Counted from the stretch's first letter, positions 16,092 to 25,013 are shown. The stretch is 64,000 nucleotides of DNA from Bradyrhizobium iriomotense (GCF_030160715.1 NZ_BSOW01000022.1:62001-126000), one strand, 5' to 3'. A program made the numbers and translations. The notes: generated from the sequence alone by a model not told the origin.

Positions 16092-17285
16092 ATGTGCAGA
16101 GAATTTGCTGTAGACGCCGACGCAATCCTCAATGAGACGGTCTCGACGGGGCCGGGTGTTCCGGGCGTCGCCGCCATGATGACGGATCGCAACGGCAATA
16201 TCTACGAAGGTGCCGCGGGCAAACGTCGGACCGACAAGCCGGAGGCGATGACGACGGACACGAGCTTTGCTATTTTCTCGACCACCAAGGCGATCACCGG
16301 CACCGCCGCTCTTCAACTGATCGAAGAGGGCCGGCTTGACCTCGATGCTCCCGCGAAGAGATATGCGCCCGACATCGGCAAGCTGCAGGTGATCGACGGC
16401 TTCGACGCCAAGGGCCAGCCCAGGCTTCGCGCGCCGAAACGCGACGTGACCACGCGCATGCTGCTGCTGCACACCGGCGGCTTCGGCTACGACTTCTTCA
16501 ACGAGAACTATCTGCGCCTGGCGACCGAGCACGGACAGCCGAGCGTGATCACCTCGTCGAAGGCCGCGATCATGACACCGCTTCTTTTCGATCCCGGTTC
16601 GAAATGGGAGTACGGCACGAACATCGATTGGGTCGGGCAGGTCGTCGAGGGCATCACAGGCAAGCGGCTCGGCGAGGTCTTCGCCGAACGCATCTTCAAA
16701 CCGCTCGGCATGGCGAACACGACGTTCGAGATCAACGACACGGTGCGCAGCAAGCTCGCCGGCATGCACGCCCGCAACGCCGACGGCTCGCTCACGCCGA
16801 TGGACTTCGAATTGCCGTCAAATCCGGAGGTCCATATGGGCGGGCATGGCCTCTACAGCACGGTCGGCGACTACATGCGCTTCATTCGGATGTGGCTGAA
16901 CGACGGGAACGGCCCGCACGGCCGGGTGCTCAAGGCGGAGACCGTGATGATGGCGGAAAAGAACCATCTCGGCGATCTCAAGGTCACGGCGCTGCCGGGG
17001 GTGATCAAATCGCTCTCCAACGATGCCGAGTTCTTCCCGGGCCAGTCGAAATCCTGGTCGTTCACGTTCATGGTCAACGACGAGGAGGCTCCGACGGGCC
17101 GGCCCGCCGGCGCGCTCGGCTGGGCCGGCTTGGCGAACCTGTTCTACTGGATCGATCGGCAGAATGGCTTCGGCGGTTATTGGGCGACCCAGATCCTGCC
17201 GTTCGGCGATCCGGCTTCGTTCACCGGATATATGCGCTTCGAGACGGCCTTCTATGACACCCTGCACCGGCGCAAGGCAGCCTGA
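16092..17285 (+). CDS. Beta-lactamase-fold serine hydrolase/esterase
   Basis: 397 residues of the class C beta-lactamase/EstB-type family. The catalytic SxxK is S63-T-T-K66 in 'AIFSTTKAITG'. The second motif appears as 'WEYGTNIDWVG', and 'HMGGHGLYSTVGDYMRF' is typical of esterases of this fold. No signal peptide, so probably cytoplasmic. The start at 16092 sits behind GGAGGAAAC. Directly downstream of the Baeyer-Villiger enzyme, it most likely hydrolyses the ester or lactone product (inference). The substrate cannot be read from sequence. Confidence 0.9.
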   Translation: MCREFAVDADAILNETVSTGPGVPGVAAMMTDRNGNIYEGAAGKRRTDKPEAMTTDTSFAIFSTTKAITGTAALQLIEEGRLDLDAPAKRYAPDIGKLQVIDGFDAKGQPRLRAPKRDVTTRMLLLHTGGFGYDFFNENYLRLATEHGQPSVITSSKAAIMTPLLFDPGSKWEYGTNIDWVGQVVEGITGKRLGEVFAERIFKPLGMANTTFEINDTVRSKLAGMHARNADGSLTPMDFELPSNPEVHMGGHGLYSTVGDYMRFIRMWLNDGNGPHGRVLKAETVMMAEKNHLGDLKVTALPGVIKSLSNDAEFFPGQSKSWSFTFMVNDEEAPTGRPAGALGWAGLANLFYWIDRQNGFGGYWATQILPFGDPASFTGYMRFETAFYDTLHRRKAA

Positions 17286-17594
17286 GCACGACCCGGACCC
17301 GGAGGGCCGCGTTAGCGCAAGGTGTGAAGCGGCCTTCCGAAAAGATCATGCTCAACAATAACCTGAAGCGCGATGACGATTCATCCAATCTCATCGCGCC
17401 TCAGGGGCCGGCAAATTGGTGCGCCTCCGGCCTCACGCTTTTGCAGTGCGGTCGGAGGCGCGCGCCAAAGTTGCGCCGTGATCCGGTTGTCAGTTGCGCG
17501 TTGGCGTGGAATGATCTCAAAGTCGGCCGATAAAGCTTGGGGTCCCCCAACAACAAGAAGATCTTGGACCGCTCAGCGCGTCAAAGGAGGAAGC
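17286..17594. other. 309-bp gap before the sigma-54 activator gene
   Basis: No gene. It holds a degenerate family-B repeat (17316-17401) and an inverted repeat GCGCCTCCG/CGGAGGCGC (17421-17429 with 17453-17461) that could fold in RNA or act as a terminator for the monooxygenase operon. The activator's ribosome site AAAGGAGG is at 17583-17590. Confidence 0.6.
17316..17401. repeat. Family-B intergenic repeat, degenerate copy
   Basis: Matches the second part of the element at 60474-60580: 'GTGTGAAGCGG', 'TTCCGAAAAGATCATGC', 'AAGCGCGATGACGATTCATC' and 'ATCTCATCGCGC'. The first arm (GCATGATCCGG) is missing or decayed. Confidence 0.75.
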
Positions 17595-19562
17595 GTGTTG
17601 GGTCAGACGCCAGAGGAAGCTTTTGCGAATCCAGGTATTGAGCGCGACGTCCTGACGAGCTGGGAGCACTTCCTGTCCGGAAGCGGCAGCACGCGTCAAC
17701 AGGTCGTGCGATCAGCCATCACTGATTCCTGGCAGCGCTGCCAGCAATCGGCGGTCGACTATCGGCGTGGTCAGGCTCCGATGCCGATCAGGGATGACCG
17801 GCTGCAACGCCTCCTCGACAAGCGCAGCCGTCTCGTCCAGGCCGGCGCTTCGACGATGGCGCTGGCGCGCGACTACATGCTGGAAACCGGCACCGTGATG
17901 GTGCTGACCGATGTCGACGGCGTTGTCTTGCGCCTTGAGGGTGACACCAAGCTCGCGCTGCGCGATGCCGTTGAGAAGACGCATTTGCTGCCCGGCAGCA
18001 ATTGGAGCGAGACGACCTGCGGAACGAATGCGATCGGCACTGCGCTTGAAACCGGGCAGCCGATTCAGGTGCATGCTACGGAGCATTTCTGCTCCGGCAT
18101 CCACCGCTGGACTTGCTCGGCCAGCGTCATTCGCGATCCCATCGACGGCGCCGTGATCGGAGTGATCGATATCTCCGGCTTGTCCTCGTCCTACGGGCGG
18201 CCGGCACTCGCGCTGGCGATTTCGGCGGCGGCGCGCATCGAGGCCCAGCTGCTGCAGATGGAGCTGGACGCCCGCTACCGCCTTCTCGACCAATGCTTCT
18301 GGATGCTGCCGCCTTCGGATCGGCATCACGCCGTGCTATTCGATAGTGCCGGACGGCCCTTCAAGGCCAACGGCGAAATGGCGCAGATCATGCGCGACCT
18401 CGGCGCGCCGCAATGCCAGTCGAATTTTCCGCATCTCGGCAGCAGCGACGATCGGCCATGGAGCAGTTCGCGTCCAGCCTGGATCAAGGAGGAATGGCTG
18501 AGACCGGTTGGCTATCAGGGCGAACATCTGGGAACCGTCATGGTGGCGCCGAAGCCGGTGGCTTCGAGCAGATCCGTTTTGCCGCCCGCTCAGGGTGATG
18601 CCAGGGCTTTCACCAGCATCATCCATGCAGACCCCAAGATGCACGCCGTCGTCGAAAAATGCCGTCGTGTCGGCGCGACCGCGGCTCCCGTCCTGCTGCT
18701 TGGCGAGACCGGTGTCGGCAAGGAGGTTTTCGCTCAGGCCATTCATTCTGCGTCCCCGCGCCGGAGCGGCCCGCTGGTCGTCGTGAATTGTGGCTCCGTC
18801 TCGCGCGAGCTGCTGGCGAGCGAGCTCTTCGGCTATGTCGACGGCGCGTTCACGGGCGCGCGGCGGGGCGGCATGTCCGGAAAGATCGAAGCAGCCTCCC
18901 GCGGTACCCTTTTCCTCGACGAGATCGGCGAATTGCCGCTCGATCTCCAGCCCATGTTGCTGCGAGCTCTGGAGAATGGCGAGATCAGCAGGGTCGGCGA
19001 CACCGCGGCCCGCAAGGTGGACTTCCGCCTCGTCGCCGCGACCAATCGCGATCTGCGAGCCGAGGTGGACGCACAGCGCTTCCGCAAGGATCTGTACTAC
19101 CGGCTGGCTGTCGTGCCCGTCGTCATACCGCCGCTGCGTGAGCGCAGCGATGACATTCCGCTGCTGGTCGATCATTTCGTCGCCCAGGCAAGATCGCGCT
19201 ACGGCCTTGCCGATCGCCGTTTTGCCCCGGAGGTGCTCGAGTTCCTGCGTCGCTATGACTGGCCCGGCAACGTCCGCGAGCTGCGCAACCTGATCGAGAG
19301 TCTGATGCTGACCAGCAACGGGGACCCGATCGAAGCTTCGGACTTGCCTGATTGCATCCGGCGGACGGAAGAAGCGCGCGAGCCGGGTCTGTCTCTGGCC
19401 GAGTCAGCCGAACGTGACTTGATAGCGCGTACACTGCGGTCGTGTAGCGGCAATGTGACGGCGACCGCATCCGCGCTCGGTCTCGCCAAGAGCACCGTCT
19501 ACGCGAAGCTGCATCGCTACAACATTCGCTTCGATGAGGGCTCGGCAAACTCTTCGCGTTGA
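17595..19562 (+). CDS. Sigma-54-dependent activator, AcoR-like (GAF-AAA+-Fis HTH)
   Basis: 655 residues. A GAF-type sensor region (about 100-200, 'NWSETTCGTNAIGTALETGQPI') precedes an AAA+ domain (about 338-572) with Walker A 'GETGVGKE', the sigma-54-contacting loop GAFTGAR intact at ~416-422, and Walker B 'GTLFLDEIGELP'. A Fis-type helix-turn-helix is at ~615-645 ('GNVTATASALGLAKSTVYAKLHRYNI' region). Start is GTG 17595, 4 bp after a perfect AAAGGAGG; an in-frame extension upstream is rejected. AcoR relatives respond to small ketones or diols. Its position after the ketone monooxygenase operon, which has a sigma-54 promoter and an enhancer-like palindrome, makes it the probable regulator. 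Confidence 0.93.
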   Translation: MLGQTPEEAFANPGIERDVLTSWEHFLSGSGSTRQQVVRSAITDSWQRCQQSAVDYRRGQAPMPIRDDRLQRLLDKRSRLVQAGASTMALARDYMLETGTVMVLTDVDGVVLRLEGDTKLALRDAVEKTHLLPGSNWSETTCGTNAIGTALETGQPIQVHATEHFCSGIHRWTCSASVIRDPIDGAVIGVIDISGLSSSYGRPALALAISAAARIEAQLLQMELDARYRLLDQCFWMLPPSDRHHAVLFDSAGRPFKANGEMAQIMRDLGAPQCQSNFPHLGSSDDRPWSSSRPAWIKEEWLRPVGYQGEHLGTVMVAPKPVASSRSVLPPAQGDARAFTSIIHADPKMHAVVEKCRRVGATAAPVLLLGETGVGKEVFAQAIHSASPRRSGPLVVVNCGSVSRELLASELFGYVDGAFTGARRGGMSGKIEAASRGTLFLDEIGELPLDLQPMLLRALENGEISRVGDTAARKVDFRLVAATNRDLRAEVDAQRFRKDLYYRLAVVPVVIPPLRERSDDIPLLVDHFVAQARSRYGLADRRFAPEVLEFLRRYDWPGNVRELRNLIESLMLTSNGDPIEASDLPDCIRRTEEAREPGLSLAESAERDLIARTLRSCSGNVTATASALGLAKSTVYAKLHRYNIRFDEGSANSSR

Positions 19563-19578
19563 GATTCGGCTCTCTTCG

Positions 19579-19602
19579 CCTCTCCCCGCTTGCGGGGAGA
19601 GG
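19579..19602. terminator. Family-A hairpin between convergent genes
   Basis: CCTCTCCCCGC-TT-GCGGGGAGAGG is a perfect 11-bp stem in the 87-bp gap between the activator gene and the convergent SDR gene. It is the left half of the family-A repeat (other copies at 5995 and 51555) and could end transcription from either side, though no T-run follows directly. Confidence 0.6.
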
Positions 19603-19649
19603 CCGGATCGCATCGGTATAAGAGCGGGGAGACGGAGCAGATTAGCGCG

Positions 19650-20393
19650 CTAGAACTGATACCTTCGCAACCCGCCATCGACCGGAATCACCGTGCCTGT
19701 GATGTAGCGCGCCACCGGCGAGGCCAGGAACACGGCGAGGGCCGCGAGGTCCTCCGGCTCGCCCCAATAGCCGACCGGAATCTCTTCTTCCGCAAAGCGC
19801 TCGCGATAATCCGGCGGATAGTTGCGGCGGATCTGCTCGCTCATGATGCGGCCGGGCGGGATGCAGTTGATGGTGATGCCGTGCTTGCCGATCTCGCGCG
19901 ACAGGCCCTTGGCCCAGGCGTGCACGGCGGCCTTGGCGGCGAAGGCGGCGTTGAGCCCTTCCGGCTCGGACTTGCCGGTGATGTTGATGATGCGGCCCCA
20001 GTTGCGCTCGATCATCTGCGGCAGGAGCGAATGCGCGATGCGGCGGTAGCTGGTGAAGTTCAGTGCGATGGCCTCGTCCCATTTGCTGTCGGATGCATCG
20101 ACGGGCAGGGGACGGCTGCCGCCCGCATTGTTGACGAGGATGTCGACATGGCCGAGCTGCTTCAGCGCGAAGGCGGCCAGCCGCTCGGCGGCATCGTTCG
20201 CCATCACGTCCTGCTCGAACGGCGTGATCAACCCCGCGCCGGCTTCCTGCACGAGCTGGTCGAGCAGGTCCTTGCGCCGTGCCACCGCCACCACGCGCAC
20301 GCCCTCAGTGGCAAGGCCCTTGGCGATGGCGCGGCCGATGCCGATGCTCGCGCCGGTGACGACTGCGGTTTTCGACTTGAGCCCGAGGTCCAT
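19650..20393 (-). CDS. SDR-family oxidoreductase lacking the usual catalytic Tyr
   Basis: 247 residues, standard size for a classical short-chain dehydrogenase/reductase. The cofactor motif TGASIGIG is at the N-terminus and NNAG near residue 90. The active-site segment, normally Ser...YxxxK, reads 'NITGKSEPEGLNAAFAAKAAV': the Lys is present but the residue four before it is Ala, with no Tyr nearby. 'INCIPPGRI' and 'YITGTVIPVDGG' downstream are typical. The protein may therefore use a different chemistry or only bind a ligand. Start ATG 20393 is preferred over GTG 20399. It is divergent from the methyltransferase gene. Confidence 0.9.
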   Translation of the reverse strand: MDLGLKSKTAVVTGASIGIGRAIAKGLATEGVRVVAVARRKDLLDQLVQEAGAGLITPFEQDVMANDAAERLAAFALKQLGHVDILVNNAGGSRPLPVDASDSKWDEAIALNFTSYRRIAHSLLPQMIERNWGRIINITGKSEPEGLNAAFAAKAAVHAWAKGLSREIGKHGITINCIPPGRIMSEQIRRNYPPDYRERFAEEEIPVGYWGEPEDLAALAVFLASPVARYITGTVIPVDGGLRRYQF

Positions 20394-20530
20394 GGTCACA
20401 CGCTCTCTTGTTTGCTTTTGTTGGGTTGCGGTTCGTTTCCAACCCGCCCCGGCAGCGATTTGCCCGACCGGGACGAGCAGTGGTAACGAAGAGCCAAGCC
20501 GAAGGAAACACGAAAAGCAGGTTCGCGAAG

Positions 20531-21301
20531 ATGGTGTGGGATCCGCAGCAATATCTGAAATTCTCCGGTCACCGCTTGAGACCCGCCGTCGATCTCTTGA
20601 TGCGCATCCCGGATTTTGCCGTCTCGAGCATTGCCGATCTCGGCGCCGGTGCCGGCAACGTCACAAAACTGATCAAGGAGCGCTGGCCGGGTGCGGCCGT
20701 CACCGGCGTCGAAGGTTCGGCCGAGATGGTCGCCGCCGGTCGCAAGGCGGCGCCGGAGGTGGAATGGTCGCACGAGGATCTCGGCCATTGGCGTCCGGTG
20801 AAGCGATATGACCTGATCTATTCCAATGCCGCGCTGCACTGGCTGCCCAATCATGCGGCACTCTTCCCCTCGGTGATGGAGAAGGTCACCCCGGGCGGCA
20901 TGCTTGCGGTACAGATGCCGCGCAATTTTACCGCGCCCTCGCATGTTCTGATCGGCGAGACCGCGCTGAACGGACCGTGGCGGGCCAAGGTCGAGCATCT
21001 CGTCACCCCGCCGCCGGTCGAGGAGCCGGCCTTCTATCACGGTCTGCTTGCGCCCCTGTCGCAGAACATCGACATCTGGGAGACCGAATATCTCCAGGTC
21101 CTGGAAGGCGACAATCCCGTCAAGGAGTGGACGAAGGGCACCTGGCTGACGCGCTATCTCGACGTCTTGCAGGGCGAAGAGAAGGCCGCCTTCGAGGCCG
21201 CCTATGGCGAGCGCGTCGCAAAAGCCTATCCAAAGAATGCCGCGGGGCAGACGCTGTTCCCGTTCCGGCGGCTGTTCATGGTCGCCCAGCGCAAGGGTTA
21301 A
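20531..21301 (+). CDS. tam: Trans-aconitate 2-methyltransferase (SAM-dependent)
   Basis: 256 residues, matching the family length. The class I SAM-binding motif is 'IADLGAGAGNVTKLIKERWP' near residue 35, followed by 'VTGVEGSAEMV', 'DLIYSNAALHWLPNHAALFP' and 'GGMLAVQMPRN', all typical of Tam. The enzyme methylates trans-aconitate, a toxic by-product of the citrate cycle. The start MVWDPQQYLKFSG matches the conserved N-terminus of the family, although no good ribosome site precedes it; the open frame extends upstream to 20408 without a convincing start. Confidence 0.88.
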   Translation: MVWDPQQYLKFSGHRLRPAVDLLMRIPDFAVSSIADLGAGAGNVTKLIKERWPGAAVTGVEGSAEMVAAGRKAAPEVEWSHEDLGHWRPVKRYDLIYSNAALHWLPNHAALFPSVMEKVTPGGMLAVQMPRNFTAPSHVLIGETALNGPWRAKVEHLVTPPPVEEPAFYHGLLAPLSQNIDIWETEYLQVLEGDNPVKEWTKGTWLTRYLDVLQGEEKAAFEAAYGERVAKAYPKNAAGQTLFPFRRLFMVAQRKG

Positions 21302-21498
21302 CTTCGTTCGCCGATGCGACATAAGCGCTCGCCCGTCGGGGCTGGAGCGGGCGCAAGCTTGCGTATACAAGTGCCGTCAAGGCGATTTGGCTGCGGCAAA
21401 TTGGGCTTAGGTCTAGTTGTTCGCCTGGTGGTTTGCTGCCACTACTGAAGCCGGAAAACAAAAAAGAACCGGCTTTAGAGGTTGTTGGGAGGTACTTT

Positions 21499-22500
21499 AT
21501 GCGCAAACTGCTGCTTGCGGCCGCTGCGGCCGCGCTTGCATTGGCGCCTGCCGCGGTGCAGGCCCAGAGCCCGATCGTCATCAAGTTCAGCCACGTCGTC
21601 GCCAACGATACGCCGAAGGGGAAGGGCGCGCTCAAGTTCAAGGAGCTCGCCGAGAAATACACCGACGGCAAGGTCAAGATCGAGGTCTATCCGAACTCCT
21701 CGCTCTACAAGGACAAGGAAGAGATCGAGGCGCTCCAGCTCGGTTCGGTACAGATGCTCGCGCCCTCGACCGCGAAGTTCGCGCCGCTCGGGGTGAAGGA
21801 GTTCGAGGCGCTCGACCTGCCCTGGCTGTTCAAGGACGACGCGACCTACTCCAGTGCGATGAAGGGCACCGTCGGGAAGTGGCTGTTCCAGAAGCTGGAG
21901 GCAAAAGGCATCACGGGTCTGGCCTATTGGGACAACGGCTTCCACATGGTCTCCTCCAGCCGCCCGCTGATGAAGCCCGCCGACTTCCAGGGGCTGAAGT
22001 TCCGCATCTCCGGCTCGAAAATCGCCGACCAGTATTTCCGCCTCGTCGGCTCGATCCCGCAGATCATGGCGTTCTCCGAAGTCTATCAGGCCTTGCAGAC
22101 TGGCGTCGTCGACGGCTGCGAGAACACGGCCTCGAACTACCTGACGCAGAAGTTCTTCGAGGTGCAGAAGGACATCACCGTCTCCTATCACGCGCACCTG
22201 CAATACGCAGTGATCGTCAACTCGAAATTCTGGGCCGGCCTGCCGCCGGACGTCCGCGGCCAGCTCGAGAAGGCGATGGCGGAGGCGACCGACTACACCA
22301 ACTCGATCGCGCGCCAGGAGAACGAGGACGCGCTCGCCGAGATCAAGAAGTCGGGCAAGACCACGCTGCACTACCTCTCCGATGCCGACCGCAAGGCGTG
22401 GCAGGAGGCGATGCAGCCGACTTACAAATGGGCCAAGGGTCGGGTCGGGCAGGAGGTGCTCGACCTCGTCGCCAAGGAACTCGACGTCAAGATGAACTGA
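21499..22500 (+). CDS. TRAP transporter substrate-binding protein (DctP family)
   Basis: 333 residues with a Sec signal (MRKLLLAAAAAALALAPAAVQAQ). The DctP fold is visible: 'FSHVVANDTPKGKGALKFKELAEKYTDGKVKIEVYPNSSLY', 'LKFRISGSKIADQYF' with the conserved carboxylate-binding Arg, and 'EVYQALQTGVVDGCENTASN'. It captures a carboxylate-type solute in the periplasm for the membrane component encoded downstream. Start ATG 21499 follows GGGAGGT. An earlier in-frame start at 21433 is rejected. A hairpin separates it from the permease gene, which would raise binding-protein expression. Confidence 0.95.
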   Translation: MRKLLLAAAAAALALAPAAVQAQSPIVIKFSHVVANDTPKGKGALKFKELAEKYTDGKVKIEVYPNSSLYKDKEEIEALQLGSVQMLAPSTAKFAPLGVKEFEALDLPWLFKDDATYSSAMKGTVGKWLFQKLEAKGITGLAYWDNGFHMVSSSRPLMKPADFQGLKFRISGSKIADQYFRLVGSIPQIMAFSEVYQALQTGVVDGCENTASNYLTQKFFEVQKDITVSYHAHLQYAVIVNSKFWAGLPPDVRGQLEKAMAEATDYTNSIARQENEDALAEIKKSGKTTLHYLSDADRKAWQEAMQPTYKWAKGRVGQEVLDLVAKELDVKMN

Positions 22501-22528
22501 CGCGGCCTGGCGAAGAACAACAACAAGA

Positions 22529-22558
22529 ACGGTCGGGAGTGAACGCACTCCCGGCCGT
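22529..22558 (+). terminator. Intra-operon hairpin between TRAP binding protein and permease
   Basis: Stem ACGGTCGGGAGTG / CACTCCCGGCCGT (13 bp, one G-U pair) with loop AACG, followed by only TT. It starts 29 bp after the binding-protein stop and 26 bp before the permease start. It is likely an attenuator or RNA-stabilising structure that makes the binding protein more abundant. Confidence 0.65.
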
Positions 22559-22583
22559 TTCGGTCTGATAGGGGGGACTTGAT

Positions 22584-24632
22584 TTGCTTCGCGTGCTCAA
22601 TCGTGCGCTCAATCATCTCGAAGAGTGGCTGATCGCGACGCTCATTGCGGCTGCAACGGGCCTGATCTTCATCGCCGTGCTGCATCGTTACGGCGCCGGC
22701 GAGTCGATCGCTCTCTCCAGATGGGCCACCGCGCACGGGCTGACCTGGCTCGCGGCGTTGTCGAAAGCCGCATTCACCTTCCTGTCCGAGCTCGACCTGT
22801 CCTGGGCGCAGGAGCTCTGCATCTACATGTTCATCTGGATGGCGAAGTTCGGCGCGGCCTATGGCGTGCGCACCGGCATCCATGTCGGCGTCGACCTCCT
22901 CGTCAACCGCCTGCCCGAACATTCCCGCAAGCACGTGATCCTGTTCGCGCTGCTCTGCGGCGCGATCTTCACCGGCATGATCGCGGCCTTCGGCGCCTCC
23001 TTCGTCGGCGAGATGTTCCACACCGGACAGCAGTCGAACGATCTGGAAGCGCCGATGTGGATCGTCTATCTGGCGATCCCGCTCGGCTCCGGCCTGATGT
23101 GCTTCCGCTTTATCCAGGTCGCCTGGTTCTATTTCTGGACCGGCGAGCTGCCGCATCACGACGAGACCCATGTCGAAGGCGTGCAGGCCGATGGTTCGCC
23201 AGCGCTGCATCCGCAGCCGGCGGGTGCCGCGACAAAGGCGGCTGCGCGAAAGGTTTCGCCGCTCGGCGTCATCCTGATCCTGGCACCGATCCTGATCTTC
23301 GCGCTGTGCCTTGCCGAAAAGTCCGGCGTGATCGTGCTGCCGCACTGGATGCGCGCTGCCACTGTGTTTGCGCTGCTGATCGCGCTGATGCTGACGGGCA
23401 TCCCGGTCTCGATTGCGCTCGGCCTCACCGTGATGACGTTTCTGTTCACGCTGACGACGGTGCCGATCGAAGCGGTCTCGATGAAGCTCTTCACGGGCAT
23501 CGAGAGCTTCGAGATCATGGCGATCCCGTTCTTCATCCTGGCGGGAAATTTCCTCACCCATGGCGGCGTGGCGCGGCGTATGATCAATTTCGCGACCTCG
23601 CTGATCGGCCACTGGCACGGAGGCCTCGGACTTGCCGGCATCGTCGCCTGCGCGATGTTTGCGCTGGTGTGCGGCTCGAGCGTCGCCACGGTGGCCGCGA
23701 TCGGCGCCATCGTGCTGCCCGAGATGGTCCGCCACGGCTATCCGATGCGCTTCGGCGCCGGCATCATCACGGTCGCCGGCTCGCTCGGCATCCTGATGCT
23801 GCCCTCGATCCCGAAGATCGTCTACGCGGTCTCGACCAACACCTCGATCGGCGCGCTGTTCGTCGCCGGCCTTTTGCCCGGCATGATGCTGACCACGATG
23901 CTGTGCATCGTCACCTGGTGGCTCGCGCGCAAGCGCGACTATCCGCGCCTGCCGAAGGCGAGCTGGGGCGAGACGGTGCGCACGTTCCGCGAGAGCATCT
24001 GGGGATTGATGCTGGTCGTCATCATCATCGGCGGCATCTATAGCGGCCTGTTCACGGCGACCGAGGCGGCCGCGATGGCGGCGGTCTATTCCTTCTTCAT
24101 CTCGGTCTTCGTCTACAAGGCGATCGGGATGAAGGACGTGCCGCGCGTGCTGCTGCGCGCCGCCAACACCAGCGCGATGCTGCTCTACATCGTCACCAAC
24201 GCGGTGCTGTTCTCCTTCGTGCTCTCCAACGAGAACCTGCCGGCGACGCTCGCCGACTGGATCGCGGCGCAGAATCTCGGCTGGGTCGGCTTCCTCCTGG
24301 TCGTCAACGTGCTGTTGCTGCTCGCCGGCAATTTCATGGAGCCGAACTCGATCATCCTGATCATGGCCCCGATCCTTGCTCCGGCCGCCAAGAAGCTCGG
24401 CATCGATCTCGTGCATTTCGGCATCGTCATCGACGTCAACATGGAGGTCGGCCTCTGCCATCCGCCTGTCGGGCTAAATCTCTACGTCGCCTCGATGATC
24501 GCGCGAATGCGCATCACCGAGCTCGCGGTGGCCGTCATGCCGTGGCTGCTCACGATGCTCGCCTTCCTGGTCGTCGTGACCTACTGGCCCGAGCTGACGC
24601 TGTTCCTGCCAAGAGTCCTCGGGATGCATTAG
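22584..24632 (+). CDS. Fused TRAP transporter permease (DctQ-DctM)
   Basis: 682 residues. The first ~200 form a DctQ-like four-helix small subunit ('WAQELCIYMFIWMAKFGAAYGVRTGIHVGVD' is the hallmark). A hydrophilic linker (about 195-225, rich in Ala, Pro and His) leads to a DctM large subunit ('FEIMAIPFFILAGNFLTHGGVARRMI', 'GSLGILMLPSIPKIVYA', 'GLCHPPVGLNLYV'). The two are usually separate proteins; fusions are known in the family. It imports the solute using an ion gradient. The start appears to be TTG 22584 behind GGGGGGA. It forms an operon with the binding protein. Confidence 0.93.
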   Translation: MLRVLNRALNHLEEWLIATLIAAATGLIFIAVLHRYGAGESIALSRWATAHGLTWLAALSKAAFTFLSELDLSWAQELCIYMFIWMAKFGAAYGVRTGIHVGVDLLVNRLPEHSRKHVILFALLCGAIFTGMIAAFGASFVGEMFHTGQQSNDLEAPMWIVYLAIPLGSGLMCFRFIQVAWFYFWTGELPHHDETHVEGVQADGSPALHPQPAGAATKAAARKVSPLGVILILAPILIFALCLAEKSGVIVLPHWMRAATVFALLIALMLTGIPVSIALGLTVMTFLFTLTTVPIEAVSMKLFTGIESFEIMAIPFFILAGNFLTHGGVARRMINFATSLIGHWHGGLGLAGIVACAMFALVCGSSVATVAAIGAIVLPEMVRHGYPMRFGAGIITVAGSLGILMLPSIPKIVYAVSTNTSIGALFVAGLLPGMMLTTMLCIVTWWLARKRDYPRLPKASWGETVRTFRESIWGLMLVVIIIGGIYSGLFTATEAAAMAAVYSFFISVFVYKAIGMKDVPRVLLRAANTSAMLLYIVTNAVLFSFVLSNENLPATLADWIAAQNLGWVGFLLVVNVLLLLAGNFMEPNSIILIMAPILAPAAKKLGIDLVHFGIVIDVNMEVGLCHPPVGLNLYVASMIARMRITELAVAVMPWLLTMLAFLVVVTYWPELTLFLPRVLGMH

Positions 24633-24668
24633 CCACTTGCCCGCGGGGCCAAATCTTCGGTCTTGCGC

Positions 24669-24694
24669 GTTACATAAGTGTATGCTTATGTAAC
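24669..24694. promoter_or_regulatory. Operator-like inverted repeat of the ArsR-type gene
   Basis: Perfect 10-bp arms GTTACATAAG and CTTATGTAAC separated by 6 bp, ending 4 bp before the ATG at 24699. Size, symmetry and position fit autorepression by the encoded ArsR-family protein. A GTG-initiated extension at 24678 would start inside the operator and is therefore unlikely. Confidence 0.75.
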
Positions 24695-24698
24695 AAAC

Positions 24699-25013
24699 AT
24701 GATCGAGAACGACATTTTTCGCGCCTTGGCCGACCCCACCCGCCGGGCGATCTTCGAAAAGCTTGCGGCTGGCGGGATGAACGCGAGCGCCCTGCGAGCG
24801 GGCATGGAGATCAGTCAGCCGGCGATGTCTCAGCACCTTGCAGTCCTCCGGAGCGCCAGGCTGGTGAAGGAGGAGCGGCAGGGGCGCTTCGTGAACTACG
24901 AGGTCGATCCCGAAGGGCTTTCCCTCATCGCGCATTGGTTGGCGAAATATCGGGCCTACTGGCCGGCACGCATCGAAGCTCTCAAGATCTTGCTGAAGGA
25001 AATGGATCAATGA
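24699..25013 (+). CDS. ArsR-family winged-helix transcriptional regulator
   Basis: 104 residues. Typical of the ArsR group paired with SRPBCC proteins: 'IFRALADPTRRAIFEKLAAGGMNASAL', recognition helix region 'ISQPAMSQHLAVLRSARLVKEERQGRFVNYEVDPEGL', then 'WLAKYRAYWPARIEAL'. No metal-binding CxC motif is present, so metal sensing is not expected. The stop overlaps the start of the next gene by 4 bp. A perfect inverted repeat lies immediately upstream and is the likely binding site. Confidence 0.93.
   Translation: MIENDIFRALADPTRRAIFEKLAAGGMNASALRAGMEISQPAMSQHLAVLRSARLVKEERQGRFVNYEVDPEGLSLIAHWLAKYRAYWPARIEALKILLKEMDQ

Noticed and set aside
22422..24461. 679-codon open frame on the minus strand
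   Set aside because: Lies fully antisense to the clear TRAP permease gene; composition is rich in His, Asp, Arg and Gln, as expected of a shadow frame in high-GC DNA, with no domain.
24678..24698. GTG start giving the ArsR protein 7 extra residues
   Set aside because: It begins inside the perfect operator palindrome and has no ribosome site; the ATG at 24699 fits the family N-terminus.
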